Below, one piece after another: positions 57,376-64,000 of a stretch of DNA of 64,000 nucleotides. The DNA comes from Eggerthellaceae bacterium (GTDB lineage: Bacteria; Actinomycetota; Coriobacteriia; Coriobacteriales; Eggerthellaceae), in NCBI GenBank assembly GCA_022791455.1, contig JAAVZC010000013.1, forward strand, positions 186,001-250,000. Reading direction: 5' to 3'. Each line of letters starts with the position of its first letter. The first letter of the stretch is position 1. Position numbers and translations under genes: made by a program. Under the pieces are notes generated by a model that was not told where the DNA came from, ran no database searches, and saw only the letters and a program-made list of their open reading frames with translations.

Positions 57376-57858
57376 TTAGTTCCTTTCCGATTTCTTGAAA
57401 TCCACCTTGCCCACCGTATGGGCGCGTTTTATCGAATCAATGGGGATGGCCACCTGGGCGCCGTCTTCGAGGTTCACCAGCACCGATTCCCCCTCCGTGC
57501 CGGCCAGCACGCCGGTGAAGCGGCTGCGGCCGTTGACGGGAGCGGTCTTCAACACCACGTCCTCCCCTGCGAAGCGGGAGAAGTGCTCCAGCGTGCGCAG
57601 CGGGCGGTCGATGCCGGGGGAAGACACCTCCAGCATGTAGGCGCCGGGGAACGGGTCGATGCGGTCGAGCACTTCGCCCATCCAGGCCTGCGAGGCGCAC
57701 AGCGTGTCGAAGCTAACGCCGCCGGGCGTGTCTATGTAAACCCGAATGGTGGGCGCCTTTTTCGCGCCGGTGATCTCGATGGTCACAATCTCGATGCCGC
57801 TCTCCTGCGCCTGGGGCTCCAGGGCTTTAAGCAGCTTCGCCTCTACCGGGCTCAACAC
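57376..57858 (-). CDS. rimP: Ribosome maturation factor RimP
   Basis: RimP assists 30S assembly around S12. The 160 residues include IEIVTIEITGAKKAPTIRVYIDTPGGVSFDTLCASQAWMGEVLDRIDPFPGAYMLEVSSPGIDRPLRT. The IDRPL motif in the last part is the family hallmark. A C-terminal SH3-like barrel follows. The GTG start is preceded by AAAGGAGG. It is the first gene of the rimP-nusA-ylxR-infB-rbfA-nrnA-truB-ribF operon, which has a promoter and leader hairpin just upstream. Confidence 0.94.
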   Translation of the reverse strand: MLSPVEAKLLKALEPQAQESGIEIVTIEITGAKKAPTIRVYIDTPGGVSFDTLCASQAWMGEVLDRIDPFPGAYMLEVSSPGIDRPLRTLEHFSRFAGEDVVLKTAPVNGRSRFTGVLAGTEGESVLVNLEDGAQVAIPIDSIKRAHTVGKVDFKKSERN

Positions 57859-57896
57859 GTTTCTCGCCTCCTTTTCGCTTCCGTACTTCCCCTCCT

Positions 57897-57927
57897 AAAA
57901 AAAGAAAGCGGGCAAAACCCACTTTCT
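57897..57927 (-). terminator. Terminator-like hairpin in the rimP-nusA leader
   Basis: On the minus strand AGAAAGTGGG and CCCGCTTTCT form a 10-bp stem (one G-C/U variation, short loop), followed by TTTTTTT. It lies between the promoter at 57971-57999 and the rimP start, so it could act as an attenuator. Alternatively it ends a transcript from the MOSC gene 190 nt upstream. Confidence 0.75.
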
Positions 57928-57970
57928 GCAGAGAAAGTATGTCCAACAAATCCAATACGAACGAGATCAC

Positions 57971-57999
57971 TTTATAGCACAATCGGCCGCAGTTTCCAA
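57971..57999 (-). promoter_or_regulatory. Sigma-70-type promoter of the rimP-nusA-infB operon
   Basis: On the minus strand TTGGAA (57999-57994) and TATAAA (57976-57971) are separated by exactly 17 nt. It is the best promoter match in the window. Transcription would begin near 57964, about 105 nt before the rimP start codon. Confidence 0.75.
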
Positions 58000-58117
58000 G
58001 CCTTGCCGCCGCCTGCCGCCAAAACCCCGCAAAACACGGCGGCAGACGGCAAGATTGACCTGATTAGACGCGCATGAGCACCGCCCATACGCGGCGGGGG
58101 TCACGCGGCCACGCTCG

Positions 58118-58549
58118 CTACGAAGCAATCTCTATAGCATCGCCAGGGCGAATGGTACCTCCGGCAAGAACCTTGCAGAAAACGCCCTCGCGAGGCATGA
58201 TGCAGTCCCCCATCTTGTGATAAATGGCGCAGTGGGCATGGCATTCCTTACCGATCTGGGTAAGCTCCAGCAACACATCGCCCGATTTGAACTGCGTGCC
58301 GATGGGCAGCGACTTCAAGTCGAAGCCCTCGACGATAATGTTTTCACCGAACGCGCCGTTACCCACATTGGCACCCAGGTTTTTGAACTCCTCGATGCGC
58401 TCGTAGCCAAGCAGACTCACCTGGCGATGCCAGTTACCTGCGTGGGCGTCGCCCTCGATGCCCCAATCGGGGCGCAGCTCGATAGATGCGGTTTCGGATT
58501 TCTGAATGCCCTTGATGTCGCTGGTGCAAACGGCCTTCACGGTGCCCAT
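58118..58549 (-). CDS. MOSC-domain protein
   Basis: MOSC domains handle sulfur bound to molybdenum or pyridoxal cofactors; small single-domain forms are common in anaerobes beside molybdenum cofactor genes. The 143-residue protein starts at the ATG at 58549 (AAGGGAG upstream). It has VKAVCTSDIKGIQK, LRPDWGIEGDAHAGNWHRQVSLLGYERI (about 26-53), NGAFGENIIVEGFDL and the Cys-bearing LTQIGKECHAHCAIYHKMGDCIMPREGVFCKVLAGG (about 94-129). The conserved Cys in GKECH fits sulfur transfer. No other cofactor gene adjoins it. The open frame upstream overlaps the trmL promoter region and is not coding. Confidence 0.88.
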   Translation of the reverse strand: MGTVKAVCTSDIKGIQKSETASIELRPDWGIEGDAHAGNWHRQVSLLGYERIEEFKNLGANVGNGAFGENIIVEGFDLKSLPIGTQFKSGDVLLELTQIGKECHAHCAIYHKMGDCIMPREGVFCKVLAGGTIRPGDAIEIAS

Positions 58550-58744
58550 GTTGCACGCTCCCTTCGATTCAGGCGATGCATCGCGCGCCACCCCGATACA
58601 CCCGGTGCAACTGCAAACCAGCTTCGCCACTGCTGCACTACAATAGCGAAGGAACTTTTGGCGCCCGTAAAGTCTATCATGCTTATAGGTTTTATGGATG
58701 GATTATATCCGCGCTCAAAAATAATTCAGAACCGAGGAGCAACC

Positions 58745-59206
58745 GTGTTGAACATTGTCCTTGTGGAACCGGAGATTCCCCAGAACACGGGAAACATTGC
58801 GCGCACCTGCGCCTGCACCGGCGCGCGCCTTCATCTGGTGGAGCCGATGGGGTTCCGTCCTACCGAGAAAAACCTGAAGCGTGCCGGCTGCAACTACTGG
58901 AACGATGTCGACATCGTGCGCTGGCCGTGCCTTGAGGCGTTTTTGGAAGCTCACGGCGAAGAGGAGTTGCACCTGTTCACCGGTTCGGCGGCACGGCTCT
59001 ACACCGACGCCGCCTACGGCGACAACCCGTTCCTGCTTTTCGGCCGCGAAAGCCGCGGCCTCGACGAGGAGCTCATCGCACGTTACCAGGACCGATGCCT
59101 GCGCATCCCCATGCGCGCGGGCCTCGATTCCCTCAACATCTCAAACGCGGTTGCCATCGCAACCTACGAAGCACTACGGCAGCAGGCCTTCCCCGGATTG
59201 GCGTAG
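58745..59206 (+). CDS. trmL: tRNA (cytidine/uridine-34 2'-O)-methyltransferase
   Basis: TrmL methylates the ribose at wobble position 34 of some leucine tRNAs. The 153 residues are the compact SPOUT form: LNIVLVEPEIPQNTGNIARTCACTGARLHLVEPMGF (about 2-37), HLFTGSAARLY and PFLLFGRESRGLDEELI (about 94-110). The C-terminal knot has LRIPMRAGLDSLNISNAVAIATYEALRQQ, whose N-I-S-N-A-V is the SAM-binding hallmark. The GTG at 58745 is chosen because GAGGAG lies 5-6 nt upstream; the TTG next to it is the alternative. It is divergent from the MOSC gene. Confidence 0.94.
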   Translation: MLNIVLVEPEIPQNTGNIARTCACTGARLHLVEPMGFRPTEKNLKRAGCNYWNDVDIVRWPCLEAFLEAHGEEELHLFTGSAARLYTDAAYGDNPFLLFGRESRGLDEELIARYQDRCLRIPMRAGLDSLNISNAVAIATYEALRQQAFPGLA

Positions 59207-59217
59207 GGGCGCTTGCT

Positions 59218-59359
59218 AAAAGTAGCCAAACTCCAACGATTATCAGAGCTCCGCTAGCCACAAATTGATCACCTTCAGAAGTACAAGCCAAGATCTGACG
59301 GTAATTAGTGGGCTTAAAGAAGCCCAATCACTAAGAATCGTGCAATTCTGCCTAGTTTT
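59218..59359. repeat. 142-nt inverted-repeat-ended intergenic element, copy B
   Basis: This is the second copy of the element at 23504-23634. The left end is AAAAGTAGCCAAACT and the right end ATTCTGCCTAGTTTT (reverse complement AAAACTAGGCAGAAT). The interior follows copy A, including GCCCAATCACTAAGAATCGTGC. It has an additional hairpin GGGCTTaaagAAGCCC. It fills most of the gap between trmL and the tRNA genes. Confidence 0.6.
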
Positions 59360-59466
59360 TTGCTGGCAAGCCAATTCTTTGCGATAGATCGAGGAAACAT
59401 GCCCAGCACGCTCAATCAGCGCCCTGCAACGGTGGACCCAGGCAGTCATCCCAGATCACTAGAGCG

Positions 59467-59498
59467 AAAAAAAAGAGCCGCCCGATGGCGGCTCTTTT
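59467..59498 (-). terminator. Rho-independent terminator after tRNA-Val
   Basis: On the minus strand the 8-bp stem GAGCCGCC/GGCGGCTC is followed by TTTTTTTT. It lies about 8 nt after the tRNA-Val 3' end. Four T residues on the other side allow weak termination from the opposite direction. Confidence 0.92.
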
Positions 59499-59505
59499 GA
59501 ATTCA

Positions 59506-59580
59506 TGGTGGTCGCTACAGGATTTGAACCTGTGACCCCCGCCGTGTGAAGGCGATGCTCTCCCGCTGAGCCAAGCGACC
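59506..59580 (-). tRNA. tRNA-Val (anticodon CAC)
   Basis: The 75-nt cloverleaf starts GGTCGCT, which pairs with AGCGACC, followed by discriminator A and encoded CCA. The anticodon stem TCGCC/GGCGG encloses the loop TTCACAC, giving CAC, which reads GUG (Val). D-arm (GCTCAGCGGGAGAGC) and T-arm (GGTTCAAATCC) are normal. Confidence 0.95.
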
Positions 59581-59657
59581 GAAATTGGTTACTGCCGAAG
59601 CAGCGATTAAATAGTTTAACAAACCTAGTTCGTGTAATCAAGAACAAATTTGTTAAA

Positions 59658-59732
59658 TGGTGGGCCCAGCAGGATTCGAACCTACAACCAAGGGATTATG
59701 AGTCCCCTGCTCCACCGTTGAGCTATAGGCCC
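59658..59732 (-). tRNA. tRNA-Ile2 (anticodon CAT, lysidine-type)
   Basis: The 75-nt gene starts GGGCCTA, which pairs with TGGGCCC, with encoded CCA. The anticodon loop CTCATAA gives CAT. The surrounding GACTCATAATCCCTTGGT is characteristic of tRNA-Ile2, whose C34 is modified to lysidine to read AUA, and differs from initiator and elongator Met tRNAs. It lies upstream of tRNA-Val on the same strand and shares its terminator. The Ile2 identity rests on this similarity. Confidence 0.88.
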
Positions 59733-59821
59733 ACGCAGCGTTGGTATTGTAGCCCAACTGCCGCCGTACTGCGAATTCATTCGACCAAATCCCATAAATC
59801 GGTGTTCTGCGAGCCGTTCGC

Positions 59822-61609
59822 CTAGTCCTCTTCGTAAGCGCCCGTCTGGCGAGACCATAGCCGCGCGTATTCGCCGCCCTTCTCCACAAGTACCGCATGG
59901 GGGCCGTCCTCGACGATCTGCCCGTGATCGAGCACCACGATGCGGTCCAGGCTCGCCACAGTCGAGAGCCGGTGCGCGACCACGATGGAAGTGCGCCCCT
60001 CCATCAGCCGGCCGAGCGCCTCCTGCACTGCCGCTTCGCTCTCGGAGTCCAGCGCGCTCGTAGCCTCGTCCAGCACCAGGATCGGGCAATCCGCCAACAT
60101 GGCGCGGGCGATGGCCACGCGCTGTCTCTGTCCGCCGGAGAGTTTGATGCCGCGCTCGCCGGTAATGGTGTCGAAGCCTTGGGGCAGCGCGTCGATGAAC
60201 TCGAGCGCATTCGCCGCACGCGCCGCTTCGCGAATCTCCTCCATGGTGGCATCCGGGCGCCCGTAGGCGATATTCTCGGCAATGGAGCGATGGAACAGCA
60301 GCGCTTCTTGCGGCACATAGGCAATCTGGCGGCGCAGACTTTGCTGGGTGATGTCGGCCACGTTCTGGCCGTCCACCAAGATCTCGCCCTCCTGGATGTC
60401 CGCCAGACGCAGCAGCAGCTTCGTGAGCGTGGTCTTCCCGGCGCCGGACATGCCCACAAGCCCCACGCGCTGACCCGCCGGAATGTGCAGATTGAAGTTG
60501 TCGAACACCTGCGTCTTGGCGTTTCCGTCGGTGTACCAGAAGTTGATGTCCTTGAAATCGATATCGCCCAGCTCGACCTTGAGCGGCTGGGCGTTGGGCT
60601 TGTCGGCAACGAGCAGCGGCTCATCGAGCACCGCGGCGAGCCCCGATGCGTCGCCGAAGGCCTGGTTGATGCGCTGCAGCCCGGTATTGATGAAATTGAA
60701 CTGGTTGGCCACCGTGTTCGTGTAGGTGAACATGAGGATGACCGTGCCCGGTGTGATGCCGAACCAGGCGTTGCCGCCGGAGATGAACACCGTCACCACC
60801 GACATGATGATCACGGTGAGGGCTGCCGTGGTGATGCCGCGGGCAAGAGACGCCCACATCCGCTTCGAATCCTTCGCCACCACTTCCCGGTTCGCCACAT
60901 CGAACAGGCCGCGCTCGTAATCCTCGCGGCCATACGTCTTCACTGCCAGAATATTGGTGACCGCGTCGGAGAGCTCTCCGGAAAGGGCATTCTGCGCGCC
61001 GGCCGCCTGCTCGTTCAGGTGAAGAATGCGCTTGTACATAATGTAGGAAATGACCGCATATACCGCCAGCAGTCCCATGAGCACCGCCGCATAGAGGGGC
61101 ACTACCGGGAACAGGATGGCGCAGGTAAAGGTAATGGAGCAGAGGATGGGCAAGAACGGGAAGTTCATCGTCTGCAGAAGCTGTGTGTAGCCGGCCATGA
61201 ACTTCGAAGTCTGGCTGACGAGCGTGCCGCCGAAACGGTTCGAATGGAACGATAGCGATTGGTTGCAGAGGGTGTCGAATGCCGTAGTGGCCAAGTCGTA
61301 GTTAACGGCGATCTGCAGCTTCCACAGCGTATAGTCCTGCAACTTCGAGCAAACCTGGCCGGCAAGGTTGATGCCAATGAGTGCCGCCATGTACGGCCCG
61401 AAGACGGCAAACACCTGATCCGCCGCCACCGACCCTGCGCTAATGCGATCCACGATGAGGCTCATCACATAGGGGTTGCCGTACGTGAGAAATCCACAGA
61501 AGCCGATAGTGGATGCCACGAGTGCGATGAAAAGCCCCAGATGCCGTCGCGTGGCAAGCCAGTAGTAATGCAGGGCGCGCCGCGTCAGGCTCGCCTTTTT
61601 CTCTTGCAT
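59822..61609 (-). CDS. ABC exporter, fused permease-ATPase
   Basis: The 595 residues have an N-terminal membrane domain with six helices (about 17-310) of the ABC exporter type 1. The ATPase domain follows: Walker A GMSGAGKTTLTKLLL near 393, Q-loop YVPQEALLFHRSIAENIAYGRPDA, signature LSGGQRQRVAIARAML, Walker B CPILVLDEATSALDSESEAAV and H-loop VVAHRLSTVASLDRI. The normal catalytic Glu is present, so the protein can act as a homodimer. The substrate is unknown; drug, lipid or peptide export are all possible. It is transcribed alone, with AAGGAAATGAGGAG upstream. Confidence 0.92.
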   Translation of the reverse strand: MQEKKASLTRRALHYYWLATRRHLGLFIALVASTIGFCGFLTYGNPYVMSLIVDRISAGSVAADQVFAVFGPYMAALIGINLAGQVCSKLQDYTLWKLQIAVNYDLATTAFDTLCNQSLSFHSNRFGGTLVSQTSKFMAGYTQLLQTMNFPFLPILCSITFTCAILFPVVPLYAAVLMGLLAVYAVISYIMYKRILHLNEQAAGAQNALSGELSDAVTNILAVKTYGREDYERGLFDVANREVVAKDSKRMWASLARGITTAALTVIIMSVVTVFISGGNAWFGITPGTVILMFTYTNTVANQFNFINTGLQRINQAFGDASGLAAVLDEPLLVADKPNAQPLKVELGDIDFKDINFWYTDGNAKTQVFDNFNLHIPAGQRVGLVGMSGAGKTTLTKLLLRLADIQEGEILVDGQNVADITQQSLRRQIAYVPQEALLFHRSIAENIAYGRPDATMEEIREAARAANALEFIDALPQGFDTITGERGIKLSGGQRQRVAIARAMLADCPILVLDEATSALDSESEAAVQEALGRLMEGRTSIVVAHRLSTVASLDRIVVLDHGQIVEDGPHAVLVEKGGEYARLWSRQTGAYEED

Positions 61610-61751
61610 AACTCCTCATTTCCTTGATGTGCGGTGCGACATGATAGCGCTCTTTGGGTCACCGCGCATGGGACAGGCGCCAACCGTCCGAGAGCACCGC
61701 CTTCATGCAGCGAGGGTCACGGGTTCATGCAGAGCTTGCCCCCCGAACGAC

Positions 61752-61779
61752 AAAAGGGCCCGAGCATACGCCCGGGCCC
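61752..61779 (-). terminator. Rho-independent terminator of lipoprotein gene
   Basis: The stem GGGCCCG/CGGGCCC with inner GC pairs is followed on the minus strand by TTTTG. It lies about 20 nt downstream of the lipoprotein stop codon at 61798. Confidence 0.85.
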
Positions 61780-61797
61780 ACACGCAATCACCCGCCA

Positions 61798-62310
61798 CTA
61801 CTTCAAGTTGAAGCTTTCGACGATTTCGTTGAATTGGGATTCCACTTCGTCCGAGCTGTTATCGGGCAGCTCTGCCACCAGAGCGGCCGAGAGAGTTTCT
61901 CCGTCTTCGCCAGCTACCACGTATGCGGTATAGTCGGCGTTGTCGGTGTCCTGCGTCAGCTTCAGGCCGTCACGACCCTCAACCGTCGTCTCGTTCACCG
62001 TGCCGTCGAAGGTGCCCTGCAATGACTCCTGGAATTCCTCCAGCGTGAGACCGGACTTGCTCAAATCAGAAACTGCCACAAAGCCACCACTGCCGTTTTC
62101 TGGCGTCACCAGCTTCGCCGAGGAGCCGTCAATGCCCAGAAGCGTTCCCTGGGTCATATCGGACTGCTTCCACGTGGCCGGGTAATCCACCGACGCAGAG
62201 CCCACCTGCAGCATCTGAGTGCCTACAGGAGTGCCAGGAGTGCCAGAACAGCCGAAAATGCACAGGGCCATGGCCGCCCCTGCCACCACCAGTGCCAACT
62301 TACGCAACAT
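61798..62310 (-). CDS. Small predicted lipoprotein
   Basis: This 170-residue protein has a signal peptide at about 2-20 ending in the lipobox IFG-Cys21. The mature part is acidic and beta-rich (VGSASVDYPATWKQSDM ... LVTPENGSGGFVAVSDL). It ends with an amphipathic helix (DEVESQFNEIVESFNLK). The pattern of a strand ending in DYPATW followed by a helix-strand mix recalls PsbP/LpqN-like lipoproteins, but the similarity is weak. Function is unknown. It is monocistronic, with AAAGGATG upstream and a terminator downstream. Confidence 0.8.
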   Translation of the reverse strand: MLRKLALVVAGAAMALCIFGCSGTPGTPVGTQMLQVGSASVDYPATWKQSDMTQGTLLGIDGSSAKLVTPENGSGGFVAVSDLSKSGLTLEEFQESLQGTFDGTVNETTVEGRDGLKLTQDTDNADYTAYVVAGEDGETLSAALVAELPDNSSDEVESQFNEIVESFNLK

Positions 62311-62421
62311 ATCGATCGCATCCTTTCAAGGGCCCGGCCCCGCACCGGCCTATCCAGCGCGGTCGTCCGCCTTCGGACTTCGGACCTGTACCTGCCTTGA
62401 AGTATAGGAACGCGATTCCAT

Positions 62422-62455
62422 AAAAAGAGGAGGCCAGCGAAGACGCCAACCTCCT
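62422..62455 (-). terminator. Probable terminator of trpS transcript
   Basis: On the minus strand AGGAGG (62455-62450) pairs with CCTCCT (62433-62428), with further inner pairing, and TCTTTTT follows. It is the first such hairpin downstream of trpS, after about 320 nt of repeats. Confidence 0.65.
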
Positions 62456-62522
62456 ATAACCTTCTTGTTGTTGAGGGGACCGTCTGGTTTACCAGGCGTT
62501 AGGGGATCACCACCTGTCGCAC

Positions 62523-62552
62523 AAAGATCCTTCGCTCCGCTCAGGATGACGA
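62523..62552. repeat. Solo copy of the 31-bp repeat
   Basis: AAAGATCCTTCGCTCCGCTCAGGATGACGA is identical to the right terminal repeat of the GIY-YIG cassette over 30 nt. It lies in the trpS-lipoprotein gap. Confidence 0.88.
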
Positions 62553-62576
62553 CCTGGGAGAAACCCGCACTCGGCG

Positions 62577-62617
62577 AGATCCTTCGACTCCGGGCTTCGC
62601 CCTCCGCTCAGGATGAC
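62577..62617. repeat. Enlarged variant of the dispersed repeat
   Basis: AGATCCTTCG and CGCTCAGGATGAC match the ends of the 31-bp repeat. The centre is replaced by a longer insert containing GGGCTTCGCCC, itself a short hairpin. It lies 24 nt from the previous copy in the same orientation. Confidence 0.75.
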
Positions 62618-62657
62618 AATGGGGCGGAAAGGCAGACGGGCAGCAGCGGAAACCAGT

Positions 62658-62742
62658 CGGCGGGGCGGGGCGGCCCTCACAAAGCGAGTTCCGCAGCGCA
62701 GCGAGGACTGTCTGAGCGACTGAGGGTTGCCCCGCCCCGCCG
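62658..62742. repeat. 22-bp GC-rich stem with 41-nt structured loop
   Basis: Left arm 62658-62679 (CGGCGGGGCGGGGC, GG, CCCTCA) pairs with right arm 62721-62742 (TGAGGG, TT, GCCCCGCCCCGCCG): 14 and 6 perfect base pairs around two G:U pairs. The 41-nt loop has several GCGAG/GCAGCG repeats. It lies between trpS and the dispersed repeats. No coding content is seen. Confidence 0.8.
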
Positions 62743-62761
62743 CCCCGCGAGGAGCAACGGG

Positions 62762-62776
62762 CGCTCAGGATGACGA
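62762..62776. repeat. Truncated repeat end abutting trpS stop
   Basis: CGCTCAGGATGACGA is the outer half of the dispersed repeat. It ends 1 nt before the trpS stop codon. Confidence 0.6.
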
Positions 62777-62777
62777 C

Positions 62778-63824
62778 CTAGTACACCATGCCCATGGCTT
62801 CGCGGACTTCGGCTAGGGTGGCGTCGGCGATCTCGTTGGCGCGGCGGTTGCCCTCGTGCAGCACCTCGCGAATGTACTCGGGGCGCGCCTCCAGCTCGGC
62901 GCGACGCTCGCGGATAGGCGCCAGGTAGCTGTTCACCGCTTCGGTCACGTAGCGCTTCAAAGCGCCAGAGCCCTCGTTGCCAACCTCGGCGGCAATTTCC
63001 ACCTCGTCGCGGCCAGTCGTAAGCGCAGCAGTGGTGAGCAACGCGGACACGCCAGGGCGGTTCTCCTTGTCGAAGGTGATGAAGCGCTCGGAGTCGGTCT
63101 TGGACTTCTTGATGAGCTTCGCCGTTTCCTCCGGCGTGGCGGAAAGGGCAATGGCGTTGCCGTAGGACTTCGACATCTTGCGGCCGTCCAGGCCGGGGAT
63201 TTCCACCGCTTCGGTCAGCAGGCCCACCGGCTCCGGGAACACGCGGCCGTAGCGCTCGTTGAAGCGACGGGCAATCTGGCGCGTCTGCTCGATATGGGGC
63301 AGCTGATCCTTCCCCACCGGCACAATGTTGCCCTTGCAGAACAGAATGTCGCAGGCTTGATGCACCGGATAGGTCAGCAGAAGACCGGTGAGCGCATGGC
63401 CGGAAGCCTCCTGCTCCGCCTTCACCGTGGGGTTGCGCAGCAGCTCGGACTCGGTCACCAGCGAGAGGAACGGAAGCATCAGCTGGTTGAGCGCCGGCAC
63501 CGCCGAGTGGTTGAAGATGATGGTCTTCTCGGGGTCGATGCCGCAGGCCAGGTAGTCGATGACCATGTTGTGGACGTTGTCGGCAATGTGCTCGGTGCTG
63601 TCGCGGTCGGTGATGACCTGATAGTCAGCCACAAGAATGCGCGAGGTTACGCCCAGGTTCTGCAGCTTGACACGCTCGATGATGGTGCCGAAATAATGCC
63701 CCAAGTGCAGACGGCCGGTGGGGCGATCGCCCGTGAGCATGGTGTACTTCTCCGGATGCAAGGGAAGATCGGCCTTCACCTCGTCGCTCATGCGCTTGCT
63801 GGCAAGGAAAGTGTCGCTGCTCAT
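62778..63824 (-). CDS. trpS: Tryptophanyl-tRNA synthetase
   Basis: TrpRS charges tRNA-Trp. The 348 residues contain PTGRLHLGHYFGTIIE (about 36-51, the HIGH-type motif), DYQVITDRDS and GIDPEKTIIFNHSAVPALNQLM. VHQACDILFCKGNIVPVGKDQLPHIEQTRQIARRFN follows, and GLDGRKMSKSYGNAI carries KMSKS. The C-terminal helices close the protein. The ATG at 63824 is preceded by AAAGGGC. No T-box leader is visible upstream; a terminator for tRNA-Lys lies there instead. Confidence 0.96.
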   Translation of the reverse strand: MSSDTFLASKRMSDEVKADLPLHPEKYTMLTGDRPTGRLHLGHYFGTIIERVKLQNLGVTSRILVADYQVITDRDSTEHIADNVHNMVIDYLACGIDPEKTIIFNHSAVPALNQLMLPFLSLVTESELLRNPTVKAEQEASGHALTGLLLTYPVHQACDILFCKGNIVPVGKDQLPHIEQTRQIARRFNERYGRVFPEPVGLLTEAVEIPGLDGRKMSKSYGNAIALSATPEETAKLIKKSKTDSERFITFDKENRPGVSALLTTAALTTGRDEVEIAAEVGNEGSGALKRYVTEAVNSYLAPIRERRAELEARPEYIREVLHEGNRRANEIADATLAEVREAMGMVY

Positions 63825-63845
63825 GGACTGCCCTTTCTAAGCAAT

Positions 63846-63869
63846 AAAAAAGGCCAGCGAAGGCTGGCC
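63846..63869 (-). terminator. Rho-independent terminator between tRNA-Lys and trpS
   Basis: The perfect 7-bp stem GGCCAGC/GCTGGCC with a 4-nt loop is followed on the minus strand by TTTTTTA. It lies 10 nt beyond the tRNA-Lys 3' end. Confidence 0.9.
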
Positions 63870-63878
63870 GGTGTTTCG

Positions 63879-63954
63879 TGGTGCACCATGAAGGACTCGA
63901 ACCTTCGACCTTGGGATTAAGAGTCCCCTGCTCTACCAACTAAGCTAATGGTGC
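63879..63954 (-). tRNA. tRNA-Lys (anticodon CTT)
   Basis: The 76-nt gene starts GCACCAT, which pairs with ATGGTGC, with discriminator A and encoded CCA. The anticodon loop CTCTTAA gives CTT (reads AAG, Lys). D-arm (GCTTAGTTGGTAGAGC) and T-arm (GGTTCGAGTCC) are normal. It is the last complete feature of the window. Confidence 0.95.
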
Positions 63955-64000
63955 ATGTGTTTCGCGCAAAGCGCCTTGATATATTAGGTCAAGCGAAGCG

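Noticed and set aside
63825-63878. T-box leader for trpS
   Set aside because: Only a short tRNA-Lys terminator and the ribosome-binding site lie here. No T-box sequence or specifier loop is visible, and the space is too small.

Overview
The window comes from a GC-rich bacterium whose gene content fits an anaerobic member of the Coriobacteriia, most likely family Eggerthellaceae. This assignment is inferred from gene content and not from a marker-gene comparison. The supporting features are an actinobacterial IHF (mihF) next to gmk and rpoZ, a LuxR regulator fused to about 12 membrane helices, a ferredoxin-dependent 2-oxoacid oxidoreductase operon, a K+-dependent membrane pyrophosphatase, PyrR-type RNA leaders and tRNAs with encoded CCA. 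Nearly all genes lie on the minus strand. The first ~1.7 kb (a truncated membrane protein, a two-domain lipoprotein and a small XRE regulator) is visibly AT-richer and looks like the edge of an accessory region.

Layout: 2.0-7.2 kb holds dusB-lepA-lipoprotein, the divergent rpsT with a long C-terminal extension, and holA. 7.2-10.3 kb holds comEC and comEA. 10.5-12.9 kb is mihF-gmk-rpoZ-thiI. 13.2-23.5 kb is a pyrimidine locus, pyrR-pyrB-pyrC then carA-carB-pyrK-pyrD-pyrF; each half has its own PyrR-binding RNA followed by a terminator, and pyrE is not in the window. 23.8-31.9 kb is an anaerobic acyl-CoA/2-oxoacid module: two AMP-forming acyl-CoA synthetases, two XRE-cupin regulators, a four-subunit VOR-type oxidoreductase and a P-loop ATPase. 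32.0-39.8 kb carries rsmB, fmt, def, dnaG, two membrane proteins and dgt. 40.0-45.3 kb is accessory: a MATE pump with an AraC-GNAT fusion regulator, a GIY-YIG nuclease cassette, rnhA, a membrane LuxR regulator and tatA. 45.4-49.5 kb has hppA, a malic enzyme and a sortase-like protein. 49.7-58.0 kb is the rimP-nusA-ylxR-infB-rbfA-nrnA-truB-ribF operon, with a recognisable promoter and a terminator-like leader hairpin. The remainder has a MOSC protein, trmL, tRNA-Val, tRNA-Ile2, an ABC exporter, a lipoprotein, trpS and tRNA-Lys.

The most unusual signal is in the non-coding and mobile structure. At 42433-42795 a GIY-YIG nuclease gene is enclosed by 31-bp inverted repeats so tightly that one repeat ends against its ribosome-binding site and the other overlaps its stop codon. 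The same repeat recurs without the gene at 6.2, 39.9, 40.0, 42.8 and 62.5-62.8 kb. Two of those copies also keep a stretch resembling the 3' coding end of the gene, as expected of deletion derivatives of a transposon-like element. Two further families of small inverted-repeat elements occur as pairs: 68 nt at 1.8/1.9 kb and 131/142 nt at 23.5/59.2 kb.
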